The translations under genes were made by a program, and so were the position numbers. From the NCBI GenBank assembly GCA_023053545.1, contig JAKZAN010000007.1, positions 620,001 through 684,000 on the forward strand: a stretch of 64,000 nucleotides of DNA, written 5' to 3'. Each line of letters starts with the position of its first letter. The first letter of the stretch is position 1. Under the pieces are notes generated by a model. That model was given only the letters and a program-made list of their open reading frames with translations. It searched no databases and was not told where the DNA came from. This document shows, one piece after another, positions 1-11,700 of this stretch. Origin of the DNA: Lepidurus packardi. Lineage: Eukaryota > Arthropoda > Branchiopoda > Notostraca > Triopsidae.

Positions 1-603
1 GTGAAGGGATTGTTGCAGCAGAGCAAAGGATGCAGCCTCATGCGTAATCGTTTGACCGGATATTGAATTGCTGCAAGAGTAAAAACCTCTTGACTAGCCG
101 TGGTAGTATGTAACAGCAAAGATGCAGGGCGTTACTCAATAAGGCAAGGTTCAACTGCCCATGATTGAGTGAAAATGTAGAAATTAACTGCAAATCATGA
201 CGTTGAATAGACAATAGTTATGGTGGTTAATTAGATAGCCTATGCAAGTTTCTCAAGGTTTTTGAAGGTTTCGTCTGCTATGAAGGTTATTACTATCAAC
301 CAGCAAAGCAGGTAAAGGTGTCTATAAACGGGGGACCTTTCTCCTTAGCATCTTTCCCGGCACCAAGTTTAGCGTATAGGGCCAGCGAAAGGAAAATTCT
401 TCCTGCAGCTCCTGGCATCGTATACCGGCCTTCATGGCAGGGCAGTTTCTTCACTACGTAAGAAAGTAACTTGACGTTCTTCTACATCACAAGGGGGAGG
501 AGACAGGCCAGGTGAGGAAGATTCACTTGGTAGGCACTACTAACTTGGGGAGTTTTGCATGGGAGAAATGAGAGGTAGGGCAATTTAGGTCAGGAGGCCG
601 CCT
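1..603. other. Upstream non-coding DNA
   Basis: No open frame, splice-bounded exon, RNA gene or repeat was recognised here. It lies directly upstream of the TATA box of the first gene, so its right end is probably proximal promoter sequence. Confidence 0.5.
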
Positions 604-638
604 TATAAAAGCAACAGCATCGGGTGAGCCTGGCTCAG
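604..638 (+). promoter_or_regulatory. Core promoter: TATA box and initiator
   Basis: TATAAAAG at 604-611 is followed about 33 bp later by TCAGAA at 635-640, which resembles the arthropod initiator TCAGT. The spacing suits transcription starting near 637. It would drive the Thr-rich secreted protein downstream. The transcript would then carry a 5' leader of about 330 bases with a short upstream ATG (about 881) that stops after five codons. Seen in sequence; activity is inferred. Confidence 0.5.
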
Positions 639-969
639 AACTAGCAACCGACAAAACAGGCGGACAGTGAAGGGAGTCTCGTCTCGTCTTATTGTAGAAA
701 TCTTTGAGACACCTACTTCCCTTCTTTTTGGGGATCGTTAGTTGAAAGACCAGGTTTGAGCTAAGTTTCTACATAAACGTGAAACAACCACGCCTCTGCA
801 TAGTGGATCCGGCGACTGTCCCAGGAATTGCCACAGCAAACCTTGCTGGATCCTGAGTAGTATCCCGTAGGAACTTCAATGCAGTGTTTGAGCTAAAAGG
901 ATTCTGTGGTCTGAAAAACACTTATACTTTGTGATCCCGTTTCTTGGAATAAGTGAACCCACTTTCACT

Positions 970-3900
970 ATGTGGAATAACGGGTAAATATGGCATATTT
1001 AAGCTGCATTTTAGTAGCACTAATATTCAGGCGAAAACCTCTTTTGTCATAACTTTCGTTACAAAGGCGGTATGTTCCGAACACCGTTCGTCAAACTTGA
1101 TACGATTTCTTTTCCCGGAGAAAGCTTAAAAAAAAGGGAGAAAACAATAGCGCCCCACTTGCTCTATATTAAGCTTGTTATAACTTTCTTGAGTTGTAAA
1201 ACGAGGCTTTGCCATTTAGTCGCGCTTTCTTTGGCAATAAAGACAGCTCTGGCTTCGTTTCTGATGCAAATTGGTTATAGGCACTACAGAGACGGTGACA
1301 ATCGAAAGTAAGGTTTTGCAAGTGACTAAATAAGTTAAGCGATATTTGAATCACAGAAAGAATTTGAACGTGGCAACATTTGCAGACAAACCAGGATGGA
1401 GTGAAAACACTTTCTTTAATTTTCGTTAACATGTCACGTTCACCAACCCGTCTATCGGACGGATGGTCTTTCGAATGCCAAATATGCTTGGAGAAAGGCT
1501 GCTGCTGTCCAATGCCCAAAAATGCGAAAAAGTGAAAGTAAGCTTACTGAACACCACAGAAACTACACGGCAAACAATTAAGATGTACATCTGCGCAATA
1601 TATTCTCCTCAACACAAGCCATAGTTAGTACTTGTAAAGTTTGGAGGAATTACCAGTAGCCATCTCTTGTCAGACCGTTTTTGGATTTGCACCACAGAGC
1701 CTAGGAGCAATTCGTTCCGGCGTAAGCTTGACGTTCGCTTTCGTTCATAGTAGTTAAACATCGAATATTTTTTTTGCGCTACTAGTGTACCATAGACTTG
1801 TCATTTTAAAGACTTTCGACTAGGTAATATTACGAGCATAGCCAGTTGCTCATAAAAGAGAAAGGTATTAGAAAACTTACGCTATTGCCCTGTTACCAAG
1901 TGCCCCAGATAAGCTAACTCACCCATTAGAAAAACTTCCTTTTCCTTGAATGATTGTATGAACAAAAAAACAACAACAAAAAACACGTTAATTTTTACGT
2001 ATTTCTTTATTTAATTGCAGGGGCTTAGTCCTCGTCGTGTGCTTGTTGGTTGTGAATCAAGGAATAGCCAAAGACTTCAATACAGGAACTCTGCGAGTTA
2101 TTGAAGCTCCTTCGGGCGACGATGAGCTCAAGATTATTACAGTGCCTCAACCCGGGCAGGAGGAAGTTAGCTTCTTTACCGGAGCCGCTTCGTCGAGGAA
2201 ACTTGACCCTCTTCCCGATACCCCTGTAACAGTAGTTCGGATCCAAAATCCTAACCAGGCAGTCTTCCAAGATGGAATTTGGCTCGCTGCCGGAAACGAT
2301 GATTCACAACTACAAGTTGATGCCTCGGTAGAAGCAGATTCGGGACTTGACTCCGCTGCTGCCTCTCAAGCTAAAGTGGTTCGGAAAGGTCGTCAATTCT
2401 TCGCCGGCAATGATGAAGTAGTAACTCAACAACCTGAGCTCTTTAATGCCCCAGCCGAAGTTTCTGTTTTCCTGAGTCACCGAGCAGAGAGTGAAGACCA
2501 AACAGCATGGATCCCGATACTGAATATTCCTAGCGGTTTACCAGAGGCTCTTTTGCTTCCAGATGATACCCTACCGGTTGTTCCCTACGAAGTGCTTAAT
2601 GGTGAATCAACTGGCGAGCATGGAGCAAAAGTACCCACTACTCAAGTAGAAAGGCAAAGAAGTCTGGACCTGTCCAGCGGCCCACAAGTTCTGCAGTTTG
2701 GTCTGGAAGACGCCCTTCCTTACAACGATAAGGAGGAACCAGTAGCAGAGTTGGCGGAAAGTGTCCCTGAACCAATTCCTACCATGCAGTCCAGTGAAAG
2801 TCTGCTAAACACTAAATCAGGAAATAATTCAGAAAAACACGACACTTTACTGGTCGATATCGTCCAGCGTCAACCCGTTTCCTTGCAAGAGAAAATCGAA
2901 GGACGCGCTTACACGCCCGAAGAAGACAATATCAACCTTATACCCGCTGAATCTGCCGTCTCATCGCGAACCGTCATCAAGAAGGGCGAAAATGGCCAAG
3001 ATTATGAATACGAATATTTATATTATTACGAAGATGATGTGTCAGATTTAAAAGAAAGTGACGAAGTCCAGGATAACAAGCTCTTTGCTGGAAGCGACGT
3101 CACCTTCCTGCAAAGCGAACAAATGATTCTGGTTCCTACCAACCAGACGACTACAGCTGCTGAGCAAGAACTTTCTTCCAGCACGGATGATATCCTCCTC
3201 TTGGACCTTTCGTCAACCGAAGACTTCGAACCTGTAATCACGTCGACATCGGCCCCAACGACAACAACTACTACTACTGAGCTCACAACGACAACTACTA
3301 CGACTCAACCCACAACGGCCAGAGCTACTGAGGCCACCCGTTCCCGTAGCACTAGACTTCCAGGTCGTAACCGTTTTAGCTTATCAACAACGACTACTAC
3401 CGAAGCAACAGAACGTCAAGTAACTGGTTCCGATACCACCACTGGCAGTACCAGATCCAGTTTCCGAGGTAAAGTTCGCTTCAGCGGTTCCGACCGAAGC
3501 ACCCAAAAGCCTATCTCTGGGCCTAGAGAGAACGCTCTTCCAAGCACTCGTACTTTTGCCCAACCTGGATCGCGAGTATCTGGGCGCCGCACAACGACTA
3601 CAACTTCTACCAGTACCGCTGCTTCAACGAGCAGGACTACACGACCTTCTCGTAACTTCCGAATTTCTTCGAGAACTGGTTTAGGTGCTTCTCAGGAAGC
3701 TGCGGCCCAAGAAACAGACTCGGTTGATCAAGAGGAAGGAGTTTTGGCTCAAGACCAAGTCGATGCACCTAAAGAATCTGGATGGATTGTTACTGGAAAC
3801 CAGTTGACTCTTCCGGAACTTTTATCAGGAGGCGCTCTACCGTTGCCTATCGAAGACGACAGGTTACCCCTCAGGACTCGCTTCCCACCCCGCTCCTTTA

Positions 3901-5708
3901 CAACAGAGACGCCGGAAGAGGAACAGGAAGATCATGACAATCAAGACGGTGGAAACGCTAGCGAGGATGAAGAAAACTCCGATAAACCTTCGACATCTCG
4001 TGGAAAACCAGCTTTGCGAGTTGTAGACAGTAGTTCCTTCCGCGGGACTTCAGTTGAGGAGGCCGACGAAGCCGCTAAACCTCCGACCCCTGTTCGCACT
4101 CGAGGTCGACTGACGTTCGTTTCAGGGCCTACTCCACTACCCGAAAGGGAAAATGAGCCGACAGTTGAAACCACTACTAAACGAGAACGTATTCGTCGGC
4201 CTCAGAACAGCGACGCCCCCCAAGATGCAGCCAATTTGTATGCTCTTTCTCGAGCTTTGTCTATGGATAGTATGGAAGACAGTCCGACAGCTACAGAAAC
4301 GCAGGACGAGATGGCGGAAGTTAGTTCTGCTCCTCATGTCCCCGAAGAAGTCTCCGCAGGTACTACCGAACTACCACGAATGACCGACGAACTCTCCCAA
4401 GAGCAACATTCTCTGCCGGACTCCGTTGTTGAAGCCTTGGGCGTCCCCAGATCCGAACTGATCATAACAGATCTAGGAGCTTCGATAGCAAGTGCGGACC
4501 TTAGCACGGTAGACGTAGGAGTCCAGACAACTACTTCAGAGCTCCTTACGTCCAATCCAACTACTGAAATCTTGATCGAAAGCACTACTCTTGCCCAAAC
4601 CAGCGAGTTGCCTACCGAAGCAGTCCAGGTACTGGAAACGACCACTACGTCTGCCCCGGTTACAAGACGTACTACAACTGTCTCATCACGAAGAACAACA
4701 ACTACTACTACGACAGCAGCTCCCAGTACCACAGAGCAAACGTCGAGTGCCGTTAGAGGAAGGGGACGCTTTACAGGAAGCAGCAATCCTAACGGCAGGT
4801 TCCGCACAAGCACGACTACCGAGCCTACGAGTAACAACGTTATTGAAACTACCACTGCTAAGCGCTCTGGCTTCCGTCGTGGCTCTACTGCGCAAGCTGA
4901 ACAAGTTACCAAAAAACCCACTGAAGCTTCGTCCGGCAGCACCAGCGCAACAGAAAGTACTTCAACAACCAAGAGAGCACGACCTACGTTTACCGCCAAC
5001 CGTTTCAATTTTAAGAGAGGACCGCAGAACGAAACAGGACTAGACGAAAGCGAAACTAGTAGCCAGCAACCTATAATAGCAACGACTCGCTTATTGTCGC
5101 GCCCCACAACCACCCCGCGCGCCACAACTGCTAGTGGAGGACTGGTTCGTCCCAGACCCAACATTCTCCAACGAGGTCGCGCCACTACAACAACTACGGA
5201 GGCTTCGGACATATCGCAAGGCGAAGAAACCCAAGAGGACGGCACGGGAACTGTAACACCAGCCGTGAAGTCTAACGATTCTGAAGTCGAGGGAAACAAA
5301 GCGGATCAGGACGCAGCAACCATGGAGTCAACTGCACCCCCCTCTACGACAACAGGTTCTATAATAGGCCGCTTGAGAAACCGTCCTGCCTTGACGATAA
5401 GCGAGAAACCGAAGATAACGAAACCTACGGTCAGCGTTACGGACCGCCGTAAGATTCTTCGTCCTCGTCTCAACACCGTAGAAGAGGTGAAAAATAATGA
5501 AGCTACACCCGAAGAAGTAGCTGATATCCCGGCAGAACAAACAACACCGCCGAAAGTCAAGGAAGAGAAAAATGAAGATTTAAATTCCGGTGATACGGAG
5601 GCTCCTACGACCAAACCGAATTCGCTCCTCCAAAATCGGCTCCGGGCTCGTAAACCCGGACAGCTTTTGGCACGAAGACCAGCAGGGACGCAGCAGGAAG
5701 AAGAATGA
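970..5708 (+). CDS. Secreted Thr-rich low-complexity (mucin-like) protein, 1,233 aa
   Basis: Two exons. The second, 2021-5708, is certain as an open frame: it follows a polypyrimidine acceptor ending at 2020 and ends in TGA. It opens inside a hydrophobic signal peptide, so the start lies upstream. A proposed first exon, 970-983, is ATG plus four codons ending phase 2 before GTAAAT; it joins in frame to give a start of MWNNGGLVLVV. The mature chain has no cysteine. It holds an acidic N-terminal third, a Tyr/Glu motif near residue 332 (YEYEYLYYYEDD), and then Thr tracts near residues 418-440, 530 and 880-910. These alternate with about ten short basic motifs of the type R-x-R-F-x-S, and the tail is basic. 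Thr tracts suggest O-glycosylation, as in extracellular-matrix or cuticle-associated mucin-like proteins. No known domain was recognised. The exon 2 protein is secure; the exact start is not. Confidence 0.75.
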
Positions 5709-8700
5709 AGGCCACAACGTGTGCACAAAATAGGAGCAAAGCCTTCCACCAAAATGAAAACAGACAAGAGGAAAAAAAAAAGTAAATTTCTCGGACAGAA
5801 CCAATAACTTGTTGATTGTTTTTATTTATAGAGAAAAAGACAAAACATGTAACGCTCAAATGCACGCAATTCTTTTACTTTACCGATAGACCATTTTCTT
5901 TTGTAAAGTGAATTGTAATGGTACGCGACCATAACGTTCCCGTGACTGGAGTCCAAAAGAGAAATGGAAAAGAAATACTATAAGGTGTTAGACACGCATA
6001 TTACGGTACGCTTCTTCTGTGTATATAGAGCGTGAATACAAAAATCTCTTCCTTTTCGCTTTAATTTTTATCCTTTCCTCGTTTAGGCTTCGCTCCATGT
6101 GAAAATCTTCTATTCACATGTATACATCTCTGAGAACCCATTCAGCCCAAGCAATAGCGAGCTATACCATTCAATGTTCGGCCCATCAATCTGTCACCTG
6201 CTTTCTATAGACACGTACGCAAGTGCTGTAGTAAGAATGGGGTGTAATCAGACAGACCTTCCTCGGCCATCCCCAACACAATAGCCTAGTGCCGAGATGC
6301 AAATCAGAACCACTTTGGTTCAGTAGCAGTAGTAGCCTCCCATAACGTTCCATACTTTACGTTGCACTGTTCGCAGTAAGAAAAGAAGCTATGGAGTCTT
6401 CCCGATATTCTCAAGAAGAGCCAATTAGTTAGGATCGACTACAGAACAAGGAAACCTTTTCTAGCCTCCCTGTCCCCAAGTGGCCTTCCGTCACGAAGCG
6501 GCTAATGCAATTGCCTTCAGGGAAGACATGCTGCATGGAACGAAACCCGCACATATACAAACGCTAAGTCCGAAGGCGATAATTCCATCGATACACCACA
6601 TGGAAGAACAGGCTCCAACTTTTCTTTACCATCTCAAAAGCCACAGACACCATTGTAAACGAGTAGCGTGACAATTACCTTAAAAAGGTACAGCGTTGTT
6701 TTCGTTCATAAATACGCGGGACGTTCATGGTAAGGAGCATATTGAGAAGTTTTTATAACTGCTAGTAAGAAGCGCAAAGAAGGGATATTGCGTCATTTAT
6801 GGTGCAGGCAGATATAATTTGTACTCTATCTGTGTATACGAGAACCTTTACGAGTATAGGTAATATACGTAACGCGTATTGTTACCCTGCCCCCAAGCCT
6901 TTGTGTATTGATCCCCAACGATTTCGATACAGGAATGCCATGAAACTATAGACGTTTGTTTATGTAGCAAAGATAATTGCCCCATTCACCTTGGGTTGCA
7001 TTGCTCTTCACTCACAAAGACTATAAGTTTCTCGTAGTTCGTCCTATACAAACACGTGCTTTATCAGACATGAAATTACCGATTTTGTCGCACTCCTTGA
7101 GGTTTGAGGGTGAGATTACAGCAAGGCAAAATCAATAGCCGCAACAAAACGTTTTATTCGTTCCACGTTTATTCTGTGTAACTCCCTGTCTTGCCCCTAA
7201 CATAACAAGAATCTTCGCTATTGCTATTACTTTAAACTGATATCGCTACTGTTTTTAACTGCAAACAGCTGAAACATTGCCACGTGGAATTCTGGTCCAC
7301 CTATTCCTTTCTCCAATTATAAAACACACCGGAGTATTACTGCTTCCAGAGATTAAACTGATACTAGTATCTTCGTTTTACAGCTAATCAGTTTAAAAGT
7401 AAAGATGAGAACCTGCTGGGAGTGAAACCATAAAAGATAAGTGCATAAGAGGAGTATTTGCAGGTCAGAAAGCTGTCGAGGCTGAGATGGGTAAGATACA
7501 GCAAGATCGACACTTTCTGTCGGTGTTTATTTCCCTTTGCCACGTCTTCGTAAATGGGCACGAGAAAATGTACTAGTACACCAGGATGGTGACTTTTCAA
7601 CCTTGCTCTAAATCGCCCAACCAATAACAAAATCCCCACCATAACCCCAAGACGAAAACAGAAAGGCAACGGGGTTAATGTAAACAGGCGTTCACAGCAT
7701 CATAGCATATTTCCAGCATGTGTTTCCAAAATGAACCTTCCTTCCAGGGTGAGGTTAAGAAATGATACTGAGGGGGGTCACTAGAGGATCTAATGCATGA
7801 TTTCCTTTCCCAGTTTGGCCCCGTGCCCGAAGTCGTTGTTTGAAGGGGCCATGCACTTCGCACCCTGGAGCCCATTATGTCATTCACCATTTTCCTCTTT
7901 TGCTCCCATACCACGCTACTTTTGCATAGCAGAGCTAAAACCTATAATACGTGAGACACGCTGCATGCATACTTTGTCTTGAATTCCATATCAATTTCTA
8001 AGTTACGATCACCGACCCTCACAAGATCCCAGTTTGAGAGTTATATGTCGCTCCTCATAAATCTGTTCGCAAACCCCTCAGCAGCACGAAAGCTTTTCCT
8101 TTTAGGTTACACACAACTTTTTCCAAGCTAAAAGACGCCAAGCATTGACGCCTGCTGCCAAGGAAAACTGTCCTGGAAAGTAAACACGAAGAGGTATAAA
8201 GTACGGAATTTTGAAACAACTGAAGAGCAACATAACAACTGAATTATAAGTACATTTAGACAAACTCTAGAGGTCTTCATTTTGTTTTTCGAGAGCCCGA
8301 GGTGAGCTTCCCAAGATCTGCTAACTGGCCGCTTCTGCGACATCAAGTATCTGACGCCAGCAATTTTCGAGCTCCTGCAGCCTCTCCACTTGAAAGCAGA
8401 TAAAAGGATTCAGGGGAAAAGCCAGGCTGTCGAAAAATATGGCTCTTGGTCCAGGAAAAAAGTAGAACACTCTTTTGCTTATACTGCTTCCACCGTTTTC
8501 ATTTCTCCCCTTAATTTTCCAGACACTCGGTGAGAAGCTTTGGCACACGTCATGTCAGATCTGTTCCTTCCAGAGACAAAACTCAGGAGCGACCCCCGAG
8601 TTACTTTACGGACTATAGCAAATGCATCCTGTCAGGAGTCCATTCTTCTTCAGTGTTAGTCTTTTTGCCTTCCAGAGAAAAACAATCCCTGTTACCCAAA

Positions 8701-11700
8701 TAAATTGCCACATAAACTTATTTGCTTGACATCCGTATACAAGCTCCACTTTCTCCCCCCCAGACTAAGGGGAATATGAGACGAAAGTTCTCCAATCGAG
8801 TCAGAGTTTAATACCATTTGCATGTGGCGACCAGATCCCTTTTAGAGTAGCCGATAGTGGTAGCAATTTCTTCGGTCCCGGGACAAGAGACAAATTCAGC
8901 TCTTACTGTGTCACATCTATCGTCGTCAAAACGAAGCAAGAAGATATGATTTGAGCCGTAACAGAAAGCCTGTCTTTTCGTAACAGTCACCAGGTTTTGT
9001 AAAGCAAGTGATACATTAAAGCGTGCCCAAACAAAGATTTGGCACGTTCGCGTTCAAATTAAAGATATGGTTGGTAAAAAAAAAAGTTGCGATCGGTTCG
9101 CTTCGACAAACAAAACCGACACGCACAGTTGACAGAGCGCGAAAGTTAGTTCATATGCAAAGCAACCAGAGTTCCTCTTCAATTATGCTTAACCAGGCAT
9201 ATAATGACATAACGACAACTACACCCAACCTATGGCCAAGTTGACATTGACGTGCTGCAAACGAGTCCGCCAGAAATTCCCAACTTGAAACTTACTATCC
9301 ATGTTCTAATGACAAGGGAGCAATTAATTATTCTATGAAAAATTCCAGGAGCAGACTTCTCACAAATCAAAAGATTCAGAGCTTGGGGCATGTTTCCGAG
9401 GCATTATTCTGTCATACATGAAAAACGACATTATTTACAATACAAAAATACAGTTACAACAAACAATGGACATGGCTTGAGGAATGACCTTGCATTACCA
9501 TGAGCTTTTACTCTGACGAATTCGTGTGTGTGTTTACGTGCTTTGCTTAATTTTGCAAGGAATTTAGGGTGTTTGCATCTCTCTTTGCTCGTTTGACACA
9601 AGCTCCCCACAATAATGCTACAGTATTTTTGTGAAAGGTGCTTCAAGTTTGGTGCTGGGGGCTCTTTTTTTCATTGACCGGTTTACTTATTTTTCTATAG
9701 GGCGGATCCGTCCCCGTTTGCGCTTGATAGGCGTTAAAAATTCCGCTAAACCTGTGAAAAATCCGAATGACGTTTCAAGGGAAACCTGAGTTTCCATTTG
9801 ACACATACACAAGCTCCCCACAATAATGCCACAGGTCTCAGGAACCAGTCGTATACGGAGCCCACTGCATTGATAATCGGCCTGCCTGCAATGAAGACAG
9901 AGAGATAGCACGAGACAGACAAGAAGAGGAGTAAACAAAAGCTCGCCAGCTATGTCCCCAGGTATAAAAATTTCCCTTGAGGGGGTAAGGACGACGTGCT
10001 TCTCCGAGGTTTCCTACTTTGCATGGGCATTTTGATTTCCCATTCTCTTCTCTTTCTTTTCCAAAGCGGTCATTGCCTCTTCAGGCTACGTTGTCGGATG
10101 TCGATCAACAGTCTGTTGGCTTCTCTGCTGACCAGACGTTTAAGTACACAATTCAGGCTAAAATTACCAGCGCTTCGTTGGTATGCATCATAGAAATATC
10201 GACTAAATATAGTTAGAAACCTTCCATAAAAAAATACCCAAGAGCACGTCTAACCCTAGGTACTAACCGTGCCAAACGTGGTATTGAATTCCAGACGTCG
10301 ATTCGACAACGTTGGATTTAAATACTGGTCTACCGACCCAACTGCCCAATGCTTTTTAACCGGTCTTCGTAAGAAGAATAGCACAGATCAGACAAACGTG
10401 CAGGCGCAAACCTATAATTTTCGAACGATCCCCGTAAACTTGTCACTTACATCTAAACAACCGTGTGACGAAATCGTTGTTTACACCAAGCACGTCGCAT
10501 TTACATTTCCGTCATCCCGTAAACGTGGAGTGAATCCAATTGATCGGAAACGGTACGGACACATATCAAGCGTGGGAACCATTAGTCAGTGGGAACGCAG
10601 CAAAAACTGAAACAGGTACAACTCATCCTAAATATGAATTTCGACTTGAATTTTTAAGCGCCAAACCACTACTCTTTGCTTCAAAAGGACAGTTCATGGG
10701 GATTTTAGCAGTGCCTTTGATCGTCGTTTTAAAACAAGTGTCACAGTATCCCTGACACTAACGGCGCCAAAATATGAATCGCTTTCAACAACCTGTCTTG
10801 AAAACTCCAACAGTTTAAGCTTGCGGTTAACGTGGATAATGAGAGCCAGTTAACTCGTGCTAAGGAAGCTGCGTGCCAGCACACCACGTTGCTTAAAGGA
10901 AAACCTCTCGATTTTTGAGATCCTCGGGGTACGCGCTGCCAACTTTTAACTCGCGCTTAAACGCTGAGCAAAGATAACCGAAAGAGCGTCAAGAACTAAC
11001 GGGGGGATCTAAGGAGTGCACTGAAGCTCCTAAATTAAATTAAAGCGAGACTTTAGGGCAAGTACGAAACGAACCTCGAATTGCAAACTCTTAATTAGGA
11101 ATGGATAAATATTTTTTTCACACGGGCGCCCAAGTTTTCTTCCCGGTTTTCCTTAAATGGAGAAGCCTGGTGAAATGTTTCGCCGCGAACGCTTCAGCCT
11201 CCCAAACCAAACGATACCGAAAACTTTCCACTCGGATTAAATGGAAGTAAAGTTCGTAAAACTAGAACAGCTGCACATCCTTTCGGGGTTCTTTTTCTTT
11301 TTGCCTAGTACATTCTAAAAATTCTCGTTGATCTCGATAAAAGACCAATCTGGGACTTACTCATTTTCACTCTAAGCTTCCAAACTTCCTTATTTACCTT
11401 CTTTTCTCTTGCATAGCTGACCTGGGCCTGCTAGATATGCGCAATTTTCGGACCAGGACCGTCCAGAAGCCGACTGATTATTTTATGAGTTTTTTTTCGT
11501 CTTATTTCTTTTCTTTATTGTCGTTCTCTCTTTTTCTTTGGGCTGGTAGAGATTACTTGCTTCTTAGTGGTATCTTATATGGTAACCGTAGGATTTAAAT
11601 TAGAAGTCTCAAGTTGAAGCCGTTTATTGCACGTGCTTATGCGTTAAGTTTCGTTTTGAGAGCAACACTTCACAAGGACAAGTTTCTATTGACGTCATGC

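Noticed and set aside
4334-5299. A 321-codon open frame on the minus strand, opposite the Thr-rich gene.
   Set aside because: It is the antisense shadow of Thr/Ser/Arg codons, which read as Val/Ser/Ala-rich peptide. It has no motif and is contained within a strong plus-strand coding exon.
10269-10755. Two overlapping plus-strand frames of 113 and 71 codons.
   Set aside because: No recognisable motif, signal peptide or splice context; likely chance.
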